Source: Mycobacterium sp. 852002-10029_SCH5224772 (GTDB taxonomy: Bacteria; Actinomycetota; Actinomycetes; Mycobacteriales; Mycobacteriaceae). From it: a stretch of DNA of 64,000 nt. The translations under genes were made by a program, and so were the position numbers. Within the stretch, counting starts at the first letter, position 1, and each line of letters starts with the position of its first letter. Below the pieces are notes generated by a model, which searched no databases, was not told the DNA's origin, and saw nothing but the letters and a program-made list of their open reading frames with translations. The stretch covers positions 62,001 through 126,000 of the forward strand of contig NZ_LZHT01000009.1 in the NCBI RefSeq assembly GCF_001667315.1, written 5' to 3'. Below are positions 33,782 through 43,708 of the stretch, in pieces.

Positions 33782-34207
33782 ATGAGTTCAAGTCTGTACG
33801 GTCTTCTGACCGTATTGAGCCTCGCGCTGGCATTGCTCTTGGCGGCCATCGCCGGCTTCTATGTCAATCGCCTCGAGGGCCGACCCACCGCTGGAATCAG
33901 CGAAGAAATCGGGAGCGCCAAAGCGGTTTTGCACAAGGTGCGCAAACGTGAACCGATGTCGCAGGATGAGCTGGACTACGCGAAGCAAGTCGTCGCTGAT
34001 CGTCGGTCGCTGATGGCGCTCTGTATCCCGGGCGCGCTGTTCATGTTGAGCTGCTTTTTCGTCTTCGGCAGCCTGTACCACCTGCACGGAGCGACCCCTT
34101 CCGAGCGGACATTCCTCGGGGTGCTCCCGATGCTGACCTCGACGAACCTGGCTATTCAGCTTCGCCGCAGCGCAAGCCTGAGGCGGCGGCTGCAGAAGCT
34201 GTCCTGA
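33782..34207 (+). CDS. membrane protein, unknown function
   Basis: 141 residues. An N-terminal helix (LYGLLTVLSLALALLLAAIA), a cytosolic-looking charged helix (AVLHKVRKREPMSQDELDYA), a second helix (SLMALCIPGALFMLSCFFVF) and a third partial one. Start ATG 33782 with GCAAGGA upstream. No family recognised. Confidence 0.65.
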   Translation: MSSSLYGLLTVLSLALALLLAAIAGFYVNRLEGRPTAGISEEIGSAKAVLHKVRKREPMSQDELDYAKQVVADRRSLMALCIPGALFMLSCFFVFGSLYHLHGATPSERTFLGVLPMLTSTNLAIQLRRSASLRRRLQKLS

Positions 34208-34252
34208 CCAGACGCCCGTTCAGGTTGCGATCTCACTGGTCTTTGCACGATC

Positions 34253-34284
34253 ATATGTCCATTGGATACATGACCGTCTACTAT
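34253..34284 (+). promoter_or_regulatory. probable mmpS-mmpL promoter with imperfect dyad
   Basis: ATGTCCATTGGATACAT (34255-34271) is a near-palindrome with a perfect TCCA-T-TGGA centre, and TACTAT at 34279-34284 matches -10. The dyad overlaps the -35 position, so a repressor could act there. No regulator gene is adjacent. Confidence 0.45.
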
Positions 34285-34354
34285 CCATGTGGACTCCGCG
34301 GCGGTAGCGGGGGCAGAACACGATGTGCGGACCGGATTCGGCAGAGGTGATCGA

Positions 34355-34798
34355 GTGAGCCCTCGTTCAGCCGGGAGGACTCTCCTGGCGCGAACCTGGA
34401 TGCCGTTGGTCGCCGTCATCGCGGTCGGTGTGGGCCTGCTGTGCATGTACAAGGTGCATCAGTTCTCCGAACCGGAGCCGGTCATCACCGTCAATGGTCC
34501 CCAGGCACCCGAGCAGTTCAACATCAAACGCATCACCTATGAGGTGTTCGGCTCCCCGGGTCAAAGCGGGAAGCTCGTCTACATCGACATCGACGGCCAC
34601 CCGCATCAGGTTGATGTCACGACCCTGCCGTGGACCCACACGGAAACCACCACACTGACGGTGGCGTCCGGCAGCATCTCGGTGCACGTTCGTGGCGGCC
34701 AGGTGAGCTGCCGGATGCTGGTGGATGGCGTAGTCCGCGATGAACAGACGGGTGACCATCAGGACGCCGACGTCCAGTGCAGAGTGAAATCGGCATGA
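34355..34798 (+). CDS. mmpS: MmpS accessory membrane protein
   Basis: 147 residues. One transmembrane helix (LARTWMPLVAVIAVGVGLLC) then an extracytoplasmic beta-sandwich with KRITYEVFGSPGQSGKLVYI, typical of MmpS, and two Cys (VSCRML and VQCRV) likely paired. GTG 34355 with AGAGGTGA upstream gives the normal size; another GTG at 34289 adds 22 residues. MmpS assists MmpL lipid or siderophore export. Stop overlaps the mmpL start. Confidence 0.88.
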   Translation: MSPRSAGRTLLARTWMPLVAVIAVGVGLLCMYKVHQFSEPEPVITVNGPQAPEQFNIKRITYEVFGSPGQSGKLVYIDIDGHPHQVDVTTLPWTHTETTTLTVASGSISVHVRGGQVSCRMLVDGVVRDEQTGDHQDADVQCRVKSA

Positions 34799-37623
34799 GC
34801 GAGCATCACCGCGACGAGCCCCGGGTCAAGCGTCCCTTCATACCCAGGATGGTCCGCACTTTCGCGATACCGATCATCTTCTTCTGGGGTTTGCTCGCGG
34901 TCACGACGAATACCTTTATGCCCCAAGTAGAACGGGTCGCAGAAGAACTCGCCGGACCGATGGTCCCGCACTACGCCCCCTCCCAGCGGGCACTGCTGCA
35001 CATCGGCGAAAAGTTCCACGAATCCGACTCGACCAACTTGACCATGGTGGTGTTGGAGGCGAACCGGCCGCTGGCGGATCAGGACCACCGCTACTACGAC
35101 GATCTGATGCGCCGCCTCGAGCGCGACACCAAGCACGTGCAATACGTCATGGATTTGTGGGGCAAGCCGTTCACCGCGGCGGGGGCACAAAGCGTCGATG
35201 GCAAGTGCACTTATGTGCTCCTTCGTCTCGCCGGCGATATCGGCCAGATCCAAGCCAACCAATCCGTCGACGCCGTCCGCGACATCATCAAGAAGGACCC
35301 GCCACCACCGGGCCTCAAGGTCTATGTCAGCGGCGCGGCTCCGCTGGCCTCCGACACACTGGCCATCGCCAACGCGAGCCTGAACAACGTCACGATCGTC
35401 ACGATCATCCTCATCGTCGTGATGCTGCTGCTGGTGTACCGCACCCCTTCCACGCTGTTGGTGCCCTTGCTCGGAGTCCTCATCGAGATGCTCGTCGCGA
35501 AGGGCGTTGTCTCGACCCTGGGGCATTACGGGTACATCGAACTCTCGTCGTTCGCCGTGAACATCGTCATCGCGCTGACCCTGGGAGCGGGAACGGATTA
35601 CGGCATTTTCCTGATGGGCCGATATCACGAGGCACGGCAGGCCGGCGAAACCCGGGAGGACAGTTTTTACATCGCGTACAAGGGCGTTGCGCCCATCATC
35701 ATCGGCTCCGGGCTGACGATTGCGGGCGCGTGTTACTGCTTGACGTTCGCGCGCCTCAATTACTTCCACACCATGGGCCCCGCCGTCGCGCTCACCATGC
35801 TGTTCACCATCGCGGCGGCGATGACGCTGGGACCGGCGGTCTTGACCGTCGGGAGCCTTTTCGGGATGTTCGACCCGCGAACCAGCACCAAGGGACTTCT
35901 GTATCGGCGCATCGGGGCGAGCGTGGTGCGCTGGCCGGTGCCGATCCTGGCGGCCAGTTCCGCCGTCGTCATGCTCGGGGCGATCTTCGTGCCCACCTAT
36001 CGGCAGAACTACGACGACCGCCAGTACCAGCCGGCCGGCGCCCCCGCGAATCTTGGTTTCCAAGCGGCGGATCGGCACTTCCCCAAGAGCAAATTGTTCT
36101 CCGAGATGCTGATGGTCGAGACCGATCACGACATGCGCAACTCGGCGGACTTCATCTCGCTGGACCGGGTCGCCAAAGCGCTGATCCGGTTGCACGGGGT
36201 GGCGATGGTCCAGGGCATGACCAGGCCGTTGGGCCGCGCGCTCGAGCACGCCAGCATCCCGTACCTGTTCACCACGCAAGGCAGCGGCAACGGCCAGCAA
36301 CTGCCGTTCAACAGGGAACAGAACTCCAACACCGATGCGCAGGCTGAGATTCAGGCGCACTCCGTCGCGGTCTTGCGAAAAGAAATCGGGTTCTTCCAAA
36401 AGGTGTCCGACGAACTGCACCAGACGGTGCTCACCGTCGAGGACCTGGAAAGAATCAGCAAGGAGATGAACGAGGAAGTCTCAAACCTCGACGACTTCTT
36501 TCGTCCGATCAAGAGCTACTTCTATTGGGAAAAGCATTGTTTCGACATCCCCATCTGCTGGGCGTTCCGATCGTTGTGGGACACGATCGACCACATCGAC
36601 CACCTGGCCGAAGACATCACCCAGGCCAGGGTCTCCCTCGCCGAGGTGGACAAGGCTTTCCCGCAGATCATCGCCCAGCTGAACGCCACCGCGGACGACA
36701 CCGAGGCACTGCAGTCGAAGTTGATCAACAGTTACGGCTCGGCGGACCTGCAGTCCATCCAAACCGACCAGACTTTCGACGACCTGATCAATGTCGGCAA
36801 CGACTTCGACAAGTCCCGCAGCGATGACTACTTCTACATCCCGCACGAGGGGTTCGACAACGAGGACGTCAAGACGGGCATGAAGCTGATGATGTCGCCG
36901 GACGGCAAGGCGGCCCGCTTCATCGTCACCCACGAGGGCGACGCGATGGGTCCCGAAGGTGTGGAGCATGTCGAACAGTTCCCCGACGCCATCAAGACGA
37001 TCCTCAAAGAGACGTCCCTGGCCGGCGCCCGGGTCTACATCGGCGGTTCGGGGTCCAACGACAAGGACATCAAGCAATACGCGATGTCGGACCTGCTGAT
37101 CGCGGCGATCGCCGCCTTCGTGCTGATTTTCTTGATCATGATGTTCATCACGCGAAGTCTGGTGGCGGCGTTGGTGATTCCCGGTACGGTGGCGTTCTCC
37201 TACGCCGGCGCGTTCGGGCTGTCCATACTCTTTTGGCAGCATCTCGTGGGCCTGCACCTGCATTGGCTGGTCCTACCGCTGACGTTCATCATCCTGGTGG
37301 CGGTCGGGTCGGACTACAACCTGCTGCTGATCAACAGGGTCAAAGAGGAGTTGCACGGCGGCATTCACACCGGTCTCATCCGGGCACTCGGAAGCACCGG
37401 CGGCGTGGTGACGTCTGCCGGATTGGTGTTCGCGTTCACCATGCTGGCCATGCTCACCAGCGATCTGCGAACCATCGGTCAGGTGGGCTCCACCGTGTGC
37501 ATCGGCCTGCTGCTCGACACACTGATCGTGCGTTCGTTCGTCGTGCCGGCCATCCTGCGGATCCTCGGGCCGTGGTTCTGGTGGCCGACGTTGGTGCGTT
37601 CCCGCCCGTTGCCGCAGCGCTGA
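34795..37623 (+). CDS. mmpL: MmpL RND-family transporter
   Basis: 942 residues, RND fold with about twelve helices. The proton-relay Asp-Tyr pairs are in LGAGTDYGIFLMGRY near residue 265 and VAVGSDYNLLLINRV near 838. Between helices 7 and 8 lies a long helical region rich in charged heptads (residues about 540-660) as in the MmpL4/MmpL5 class paired with MmpS. Exports lipids or siderophores across the inner membrane. ATG 34795 overlaps the mmpS TGA. The cargo cannot be told; no lipid synthase is adjacent. Confidence 0.92.
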   Translation: MSEHHRDEPRVKRPFIPRMVRTFAIPIIFFWGLLAVTTNTFMPQVERVAEELAGPMVPHYAPSQRALLHIGEKFHESDSTNLTMVVLEANRPLADQDHRYYDDLMRRLERDTKHVQYVMDLWGKPFTAAGAQSVDGKCTYVLLRLAGDIGQIQANQSVDAVRDIIKKDPPPPGLKVYVSGAAPLASDTLAIANASLNNVTIVTIILIVVMLLLVYRTPSTLLVPLLGVLIEMLVAKGVVSTLGHYGYIELSSFAVNIVIALTLGAGTDYGIFLMGRYHEARQAGETREDSFYIAYKGVAPIIIGSGLTIAGACYCLTFARLNYFHTMGPAVALTMLFTIAAAMTLGPAVLTVGSLFGMFDPRTSTKGLLYRRIGASVVRWPVPILAASSAVVMLGAIFVPTYRQNYDDRQYQPAGAPANLGFQAADRHFPKSKLFSEMLMVETDHDMRNSADFISLDRVAKALIRLHGVAMVQGMTRPLGRALEHASIPYLFTTQGSGNGQQLPFNREQNSNTDAQAEIQAHSVAVLRKEIGFFQKVSDELHQTVLTVEDLERISKEMNEEVSNLDDFFRPIKSYFYWEKHCFDIPICWAFRSLWDTIDHIDHLAEDITQARVSLAEVDKAFPQIIAQLNATADDTEALQSKLINSYGSADLQSIQTDQTFDDLINVGNDFDKSRSDDYFYIPHEGFDNEDVKTGMKLMMSPDGKAARFIVTHEGDAMGPEGVEHVEQFPDAIKTILKETSLAGARVYIGGSGSNDKDIKQYAMSDLLIAAIAAFVLIFLIMMFITRSLVAALVIPGTVAFSYAGAFGLSILFWQHLVGLHLHWLVLPLTFIILVAVGSDYNLLLINRVKEELHGGIHTGLIRALGSTGGVVTSAGLVFAFTMLAMLTSDLRTIGQVGSTVCIGLLLDTLIVRSFVVPAILRILGPWFWWPTLVRSRPLPQR

Positions 37624-37691
37624 TTCCCGTCGACAAGGGCTACCTGAAAATTTGATAAGAGAGCGCATTTGACCCCGGGCATAATCGTGGC

Positions 37692-40565
37692 GTGACAGCC
37701 GCCACGGCGATCGCGCCGCCACGGGCTCCATCGCTACGACCCAGTGAACTGGCGCAGGCATCGGTGATGGGCGCCCTGTGCGCGGCGATCGCGATCATTG
37801 CCGTCGTCCTCCCGCACGCCGGGGGGCTGGGATTGCTGGGCGCCGTGCCGATGGGTCTGCTCGCCTATCGCTACCAGATTCGCGTGCTGATCACGGCTAC
37901 GGTCGCCGCCGGCGTGATCGGCTTCCTGGTGGTCGGCTTGAGCGGCTTCATGACGGTCCTGCTCTGCGCCTATGTCGGTGGCCTGGCTGGAATCGTGAAA
38001 CGCCGCGACCGCGGCACGCCGACCGTGATCGCCGTGTCCTTTGTCGCCGGTGTCGTCGTCGGTGCTGCGGCGGTCATCGCATTGACCGTCCTGGCGCGGT
38101 TCCGGCGGCTGGTGTTCGGCGCGATCACCGCAACCGTTGACGGAGTCGCGGCGATCATGGCGCGGGTACCGTACCTGCAGGCGCCGGCGCAGGAGTTCAA
38201 GCGGTTCTTCGCCGAAGCTTTGAATTACTGGCAGTGGCTCGTCCTCGGATACGCCGCCGTCGCGATCACCGTCGCTTCGGTGATCGGTTGGTGGGCCCTG
38301 TCGCGGGTGCTGCAGCGGCTGCGCGGCGTTCCCGATGTGCACAAACTGGACGCGCTGACCGAACGCGGGCCGATTGCGCCGGTGCCTGTGCGGCTGGACG
38401 AGGTGCGCTTCCGCTACCCGCACGCCGACCATGACGCGCTGCGGGCGGTCAGCCTGGACGTGCGGGCAGGCGAATACGTCGCGGTCACCGGCGCCAACGG
38501 CTCGGGGAAAACCACGCTGACGCTGATCTTGACCGGCCGCGAACCGACATCGGGCACTGTCGAACGCCCCGGCGCCGTGGGTCTCGGTCAGCTCGGTGGC
38601 ACCGCGATCGTGATGCAGCACTCGGAAAGCCAGGTGCTGGGCACGCGGGTGGCCGACGATGTGGTCTGGGGGCTGCCGCCCGGCAAGACCACGGACGTCG
38701 ACCGGCTACTCCGCGAAGTCGGGCTGGCCGGCCTCGCCGAACGCGACACCGGTGGCCTGTCCGGCGGTGAACTGCAGCGTCTGTCGGTGGCCGCCGCGCT
38801 GGCGCGGGAACCGTCGCTGATCATCGCCGACGAGGTCACCGCCATGGTCGACCAGAAGGGCCGGGACGCACTGCTGGCCCTCCTGTCCGGTCTGACCGAC
38901 CGTTACGGCACGACCCTGGTGAATGTCACCCACTACACCGACGAGGCCGAATCCGCCGACCGCACGGTCAATCTCAGCGCTTCGCTGGATAACACCGCTA
39001 TGGTCGAGACCGCGCCCGCGCCGGCGGCGACAGTACCGGTAAACCACCAATCCCACGCGCCGGTGCTCGAACTCGTCGGTGTCGGCCACGAATACGCCAG
39101 TGGCACCCCCTGGGCGAACACCGCGCTCCGCGATGTCAGCTTCACGGTGCATGAGGGCGACGGGCTGCTCATCCACGGCGGCAATGGCTCCGGAAAGTCG
39201 ACGCTGGCGTGGATCATGGCCGGATTGACGAAGCCGACCACCGGTGCCTGTCTGCTTGACGGGCGCCTCGTCGCTGAGCAGGTCGGCGTGGTCGCACTCA
39301 AGTTCCAGGCGGCCCGGCTGCAGTTGATGCGCAGCCGTGTAGACCTGGAAGTGGCCTCTGCGGGCGGCTTTTCGCCTGACGATCACACCCGGGTGACCGC
39401 GGCGCTGGCGGTCGTCGGCTTGGACGCCGCGCTGGCGAAGCGGCGCATCGACCAGCTCAGCGGCGGCCAGATGCGCCGCGTGGTCCTGGCCGGGTTGCTA
39501 GCGCGGTCGCCGCGGGTATTGATCCTCGACGAGCCACTGGCGGGGCTGGACGCCGCCAGCCAGCGCGGTCTGGTGCGGCTGCTCGCGGATCGGCGACGCG
39601 AGACCGGTCTGACCGTAGTGGTCATTTCGCATGACTTCGCCGGGCTGGAAGAGCTGTGCCCGCGCATCGTGCACCTGCGCGACGGTTCACTGGAACCGTC
39701 TGCGGCCCAGCGCAATACGTCACCTACGGACTTGCCGCCGAAGCCCCCTGCCGCCCGCCGCCGTCCCGTCGTGCTGTTGCGACCAGTTCCCGGGAGCTCC
39801 CGCTTACACGAGCTGTGGGCCGGCACCAAACTGATTACCGTTTTTGGCATTTCGGTGTTGTTGGCGTTTTTCCCAGGATGGGTGGCGATCGGACTGGCGG
39901 CCGCGCTGGTGCTGGCGGGAGTGTGGGTAGCAGATATTCCGCGAGGCGTGCTGCCGTCGGTGCCGCGCTGGCTATGGATTTTGCTGGCCATCGTCGGTGT
40001 CGCTGCGACATTGGCGAGCGGGAGTCCGGTGATCCACGTGGGCACCGCGTCCGTCGGCCTCGGCGGCCTGTTGGACTTCCTGCGCGTCACCGCGATGTCG
40101 GTCGTGTTGCTCGGTCTCGGCGCGATGGTGTCATGGACCACCAATGTCGCCGAAATCGCGCCCGCGGTGGCCACGTTGGGTCGCCGACTGCGACGATTGC
40201 GGATCCCGATCGACGACTGGTCAGTCGCCTTGGCGCTCGCACTGCGCACCTTCCCGATGCTGATCGACGAATTCCGGGTGCTCCACGCGGCTCGCCGGTT
40301 GCGGCCCAAACACACGCCGCGGTCCCGCAGGGCCCTGCTGAGGCGACGGGCGGGAGAGGTGATCGATCTGATCGTCGCGGTGGTCACCGTGACATTGCGG
40401 CGCGCCGACGAGATGGGCGATGCGATCACCGCGCGCGGCGGCGCCGGCCAGATCTCGGCGGCCCCCTCACGACCGAAACTTGCTGACTGGATCGTACTTT
40501 CGATCGTGGCGGCGGCGTGTGGCGCCGCGGTCGCGACAGAGCTGACGTTGGTCGCCGGCCACTAG
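37692..40565 (+). CDS. four-domain ECF-type ABC transporter in one polypeptide
   Basis: 957 residues. N-terminal 220 residues have about six helices and act as the S-like substrate subunit. ATPase 1 has Walker [12 protein letters not shown] near 265, LSGGELQR near 355 and LIIADEV. ATPase 2 has [11 protein letters not shown] near 495, [20 protein letters not shown] near 588 and VLILDEP. The last 260 residues are a T-component with helices and [13 protein letters not shown]. In M. tuberculosis the T-subunit is remembered as a separate gene (Rv2325c next to Rv2326c), so this is an extra fusion. A CATAAT six bases before GTG 37692 suggests a leaderless message. The substrate is unknown. Confidence 0.85.
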   Translation: MTAATAIAPPRAPSLRPSELAQASVMGALCAAIAIIAVVLPHAGGLGLLGAVPMGLLAYRYQIRVLITATVAAGVIGFLVVGLSGFMTVLLCAYVGGLAGIVKRRDRGTPTVIAVSFVAGVVVGAAAVIALTVLARFRRLVFGAITATVDGVAAIMARVPYLQAPAQEFKRFFAEALNYWQWLVLGYAAVAITVASVIGWWALSRVLQRLRGVPDVHKLDALTERGPIAPVPVRLDEVRFRYPHADHDALRAVSLDVRAGEYVAVTGANGSGKTTLTLILTGREPTSGTVERPGAVGLGQLGGTAIVMQHSESQVLGTRVADDVVWGLPPGKTTDVDRLLREVGLAGLAERDTGGLSGGELQRLSVAAALAREPSLIIADEVTAMVDQKGRDALLALLSGLTDRYGTTLVNVTHYTDEAESADRTVNLSASLDNTAMVETAPAPAATVPVNHQSHAPVLELVGVGHEYASGTPWANTALRDVSFTVHEGDGLLIHGGNGSGKSTLAWIMAGLTKPTTGACLLDGRLVAEQVGVVALKFQAARLQLMRSRVDLEVASAGGFSPDDHTRVTAALAVVGLDAALAKRRIDQLSGGQMRRVVLAGLLARSPRVLILDEPLAGLDAASQRGLVRLLADRRRETGLTVVVISHDFAGLEELCPRIVHLRDGSLEPSAAQRNTSPTDLPPKPPAARRRPVVLLRPVPGSSRLHELWAGTKLITVFGISVLLAFFPGWVAIGLAAALVLAGVWVADIPRGVLPSVPRWLWILLAIVGVAATLASGSPVIHVGTASVGLGGLLDFLRVTAMSVVLLGLGAMVSWTTNVAEIAPAVATLGRRLRRLRIPIDDWSVALALALRTFPMLIDEFRVLHAARRLRPKHTPRSRRALLRRRAGEVIDLIVAVVTVTLRRADEMGDAITARGGAGQISAAPSRPKLADWIVLSIVAAACGAAVATELTLVAGH

Positions 40566-40679
40566 CCCGAATACGCTCACAACCATGCCAGTGCCCGATA
40601 GCGCAGGTGCCGGCGCTCTAGTCAGTCACCTCAGAGGTCGGTGACCCGGGGACGCCGAATCGCCGGTGACGCCCCTGGC

Positions 40680-41228
40680 CTACCGTCCCTCGTCTTGGAC
40701 ACCGAAAGTGTTGACGACCAAGGCCAGCAGCAGGTAGCCGCCGATGGTGAAAGTCAGGTCCATGCACTGCTGTTCGGTGAAGAGCCGGCGAAGTTCATCC
40801 CAGGTCGAACGGCCGATGGTGCTGGTGCCGGTGAGGTCGTCGACGGCCTGGATGACGGCCTGGTCGGTCCGGTCGGCGCTGCGGCCTGATCGAACGTCGT
40901 CGATGTCGGATTCGGTCAGGCCGGCTCGCAGCGCGATCGGGATGTGGTGCGACCACAGGTAGCCGCAATCGCATCGGTGCACCGCGCGCAGCAGCGCGAC
41001 TTCCCGGATCCGGGGCGACAAGGTCGACCGGGTCAGCAAATACGCATTGAACGGCAGGTAGGCCGCGGTCAGATCGGGGTGGCGGACCAGGGTCGACAAA
41101 ACATTGCCCGCGCCAACGGGGTTCGCCCGCTCGGCCGGGATCAGGGACGCCAGCGCGTGCCGGGCGCGCTCGTCCCACTCGTCGGCGGGCAATGGTGTCA
41201 GACGGAGCGGATGCTGGTCGGCTGTCAT
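40680..41228 (-). CDS. carboxymuconolactone decarboxylase (AhpD-like) family protein
   Basis: 182 residues. Helical CMD fold with LLRAVHRCDCGYLWSHHIPI and AGLTESDIDDVRSG; CDCGYLWSHH resembles the CxxC..H redox motif of AhpD. It may be a decarboxylase or peroxidase partner in the Rieske operon. ATG 41228 overlaps the TauD stop (ATGA). Bases 40566-40679 downstream have no supported gene. Confidence 0.8.
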   Translation of the reverse strand: MTADQHPLRLTPLPADEWDERARHALASLIPAERANPVGAGNVLSTLVRHPDLTAAYLPFNAYLLTRSTLSPRIREVALLRAVHRCDCGYLWSHHIPIALRAGLTESDIDDVRSGRSADRTDQAVIQAVDDLTGTSTIGRSTWDELRRLFTEQQCMDLTFTIGGYLLLALVVNTFGVQDEGR

Positions 41229-42070
41229 TCGATCGGCTCGTCGCCGAGCACGGTGGTGCGCAGCATCTCCCGTGGGGAGTCCGGGTCGTACGGGGCGGCA
41301 CGGTGCAGCACCCCGCGGTTGTCCCAGATGACGGTGTCCCCGACCGACCAGCTGTGGCTGTAGACCTTGTCGGGCACCGTCGCGCGCGCCAGGAGCTCGT
41401 CCAGAAGGGCCCGGCCCTCGTCGAGATCCATGCCCACGACGTAATCCGCGGAGGCGCCCAGCACGAGTGATTTGCGGCCGCTGCGGTGCGTCCACACCAG
41501 CGGATGCTCATGGGTACGCCGAGATCGCCAGCGCTGCACCTGTTCCGGCGAGGGATCCGGATACACGCGGCGCTGGGAGGCTTCCAGCGAGTGCACCACA
41601 CGCAGGGCGCCGAACCGGTCCTTCTCTTCATCGGTCAGGGCGTCGTAAGCGGCGTACGAGTTGGCAAACTCGGTTTCACCGCCCCACTCGGCGACCTGCA
41701 CCGCCGAGAGCACCGTGGCCTTCTGAGGACATTCGTCGCCCAGCGGTGTGCAGCCATCGATGTGCCAGTCGAAGGTGGCCTTCAGATAGGCGGCCGAGGC
41801 GTTCTTGGACTTGTCCAGGGTGATCGGGTAGATGCCGGGCACCGGGTGGTGGCCGTCGGAGGAGTGATCGATCTCGCCGAGGCGCCGGCAGAAGCCGACC
41901 TGGGCCGCCGGGTCGAGCTGCAGGCCCCGGAAGACCAGAACTCCGTTGTCTTCCAACGCATCCAACACCGCCGCACCGACCGAGTCGTCACTCGCGAGCG
42001 CGGCAGGCTCCAGGCCCGCGACTTCGGCGCCGACGAACTCGGTGAGTTTGGTGATGGTGAGCACACTCAT
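41225..42070 (-). CDS. TauD/TfdA-family 2-oxoglutarate dioxygenase
   Basis: 281 residues. The iron ligands are His and Asp of TFDWHIDGCTPLGD and a distal His in VLHRAAPYDPD, where the Arg in DSPREMLRTTV would bind 2-oxoglutarate. GAGAGGAG precedes ATG 42070. TauD enzymes hydroxylate next to a sulfonate, ether or amine; the substrate is unknown here. In the Rieske operon it may perform a second oxygenation. Confidence 0.87.
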   Translation of the reverse strand: MSVLTITKLTEFVGAEVAGLEPAALASDDSVGAAVLDALEDNGVLVFRGLQLDPAAQVGFCRRLGEIDHSSDGHHPVPGIYPITLDKSKNASAAYLKATFDWHIDGCTPLGDECPQKATVLSAVQVAEWGGETEFANSYAAYDALTDEEKDRFGALRVVHSLEASQRRVYPDPSPEQVQRWRSRRTHEHPLVWTHRSGRKSLVLGASADYVVGMDLDEGRALLDELLARATVPDKVYSHSWSVGDTVIWDNRGVLHRAAPYDPDSPREMLRTTVLGDEPIE

Positions 42071-42097
42071 GGTCGCTCCTCTCGAAGAAGGGATGAA

Positions 42098-42436
42098 TCA
42101 GGGCACCGGCCAGCCGGTCCGGGTCATGACCGCGTCGGCGGCGTCGACCGGGGCCGGTTGATGCATGATCTCCACCGCCATGGCGACCATGATCAGCGAA
42201 TAGATCATGTGCAACAGGTTGAGTGCGTCGTCGGGCAGGTTGTCGAGCGGGAACTTGTCGCAGTAGTCGATCGCCTCTTCGAGGCGGGGGAAGAACGCGT
42301 CATAGAAGTCGCGCAGCTCCGGCATCGACGCGCCGACCCGGGCATTCCAGCGTTCGGTTTCAGTGGCCAGGCACCAGGTTTGGGCGTAGTCCTCCAGCTC
42401 GGCGAACGCGCTGGGCAACAGGCTCGGCATGCTCAC
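42098..42436 (-). CDS. 112-residue Rieske-associated protein, copy 1
   Basis: Small acidic, mainly helical protein. Paralogue of the product at 47365-47703; shared signature: WCL..E.ER, FYDA..PR.EEA...CDKF, LPDD..NL....YS.IMV and a C-terminal PVP. GTG 42436 overlaps the Rieske stop (GTGA), and ATG 42430 is an alternative. No domain recognised. The repeated coupling to a Rieske oxygenase argues for a partner or stability factor, but this is inference. Not a SnoaL-type beta subunit by sequence. Confidence 0.75.
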   Translation of the reverse strand: MSMPSLLPSAFAELEDYAQTWCLATETERWNARVGASMPELRDFYDAFFPRLEEAIDYCDKFPLDNLPDDALNLLHMIYSLIMVAMAVEIMHQPAPVDAADAVMTRTGWPVP

Positions 42437-43695
42437 ACCCCCACCGGATGCTGTTCGCGGCGATAGGCTTCGACCCAGTCGACCGCGACCTTGTGCAGGT
42501 GGCGCACCAGGATCTCTTGGTCATTGAGGGGAAACTCGTCGACGATGCCGTATTCCAGTGCCGCCTGTGTCCCGCCGAGCATCCCGGCGTCTTGCAGCGC
42601 AAACTCTTTGAGCACCACCGCGGCGACTTCGTGCTCGATGCGCTCCCGCACGGTGCTCGCCGGGTGGAAGTAGGTGTATGCCTCGAACCGGTGCGTGTTG
42701 TGCGAGGTGGGCCAGTACCGGTACAGCAGATACCACCCGCCATAGATCAAAATCTCGATGTTCGGGAAGATCTGGAAGTTGCTGATCCCCCAGGGCTCGA
42801 TCCCACCCGGGTTGAGCCCGGCCGGCAGCTCGCCGATGTCGGGGGTCCGCCACGGCCCCACCAGGCCGCTGCGGGTGGCGCGCTCGATCGGGTACATGTA
42901 TTCGGGCGGCAGCAGCCAGCGGCGCCGCCCGGCGGTCGAGACCAACCGGTGCGGGCCGTCGAGTTGGAAGTGCCCACAAGTGAATCCGGCGTTGGGCTCG
43001 CGCACCTCCGCCGGCACTTGTTGTGAGTGCAGCGAGGGTACGTGGTAGTACTCCTGGAAGGCGTCGGCGAAGATCTTCCAGTTGCTGTTGTTGTGGGCCA
43101 CCCAGTCGTAGCGTTCGGTCAGCTTCCCGAATGGATAGTCGTCGAGTCCGGTGATCATCGGACCGAGGAACTCGCGCAGACTCTGGCGCGGCTCGGTGTC
43201 GAAGTTGATGAAAATGAAGCCGTTCCACACGTCGCAGTGCACCGGCCGCAGCCCGTACTCAGCCCGATCGAGGTCGAAGAACTCCGATTCCTGCTGAACG
43301 AATTTGAGTGCGCCCTGCAGGTCGTAGCGCCAGCCGTGGTACTTGCAGGTGAACTGCCGGCACGTCCCGCGGGTCTCCTCACCGGGAAAGTCGTTCCACA
43401 CCAACTTGTTTCCGCGGTGCCGACACACGTTGTAAAAGGCGCGGATCTGCTCGTCTTTGCCTTTGACCAGGATCACCGAAGTCCCGACGACTTCGATCTC
43501 TTTGGTCAGGTAGCTGCCGACACGGGGCAGTTCCTCGACCCGGGCGACGTTGAGCCAGGCCCGCTTGAAGATCGCCTTACGCTCGAGTTCGTAGAACTCC
43601 GGAGACGTCGAATCTCTGAAAGAGACTGGACCGGTTCCCAACTCGGGGTAGTGCTCGGTCCAGGAGCCCTCGGGGGGCCGGCCTGCTCTTGTCAT
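42433..43695 (-). CDS. Rieske non-heme iron oxygenase, alpha subunit 1
   Basis: 420 residues. The 2Fe-2S cluster is held by CRHRGNKLVW and CKYHGWRYDLQG (CxH...CxxH) near residues 90-115; the mononuclear iron facial triad is DAFQEYYHVPSLH. A typical aromatic-ring or terpenoid hydroxylase alpha subunit without a beta partner. ATG 43695 with GAGG upstream. Electrons most likely come from the co-transcribed reductase at 44485. About half the residues are shared with the paralogue at 47700. Confidence 0.9.
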   Translation of the reverse strand: MTRAGRPPEGSWTEHYPELGTGPVSFRDSTSPEFYELERKAIFKRAWLNVARVEELPRVGSYLTKEIEVVGTSVILVKGKDEQIRAFYNVCRHRGNKLVWNDFPGEETRGTCRQFTCKYHGWRYDLQGALKFVQQESEFFDLDRAEYGLRPVHCDVWNGFIFINFDTEPRQSLREFLGPMITGLDDYPFGKLTERYDWVAHNNSNWKIFADAFQEYYHVPSLHSQQVPAEVREPNAGFTCGHFQLDGPHRLVSTAGRRRWLLPPEYMYPIERATRSGLVGPWRTPDIGELPAGLNPGGIEPWGISNFQIFPNIEILIYGGWYLLYRYWPTSHNTHRFEAYTYFHPASTVRERIEHEVAAVVLKEFALQDAGMLGGTQAALEYGIVDEFPLNDQEILVRHLHKVAVDWVEAYRREQHPVGV

Positions 43696-43708
43696 CGAAT
43701 CCTCACTA

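Noticed and set aside
34289..34354. Longer mmpS start at GTG 34289
   Set aside because: No ribosome site and only four bases from the -10; the GTG at 34355 has a good site and family length.
41225..42070. Assignment of the TauD-type enzyme as taurine dioxygenase
   Set aside because: No sulfonate transporter or sulfur genes nearby; context is the Rieske pathway.
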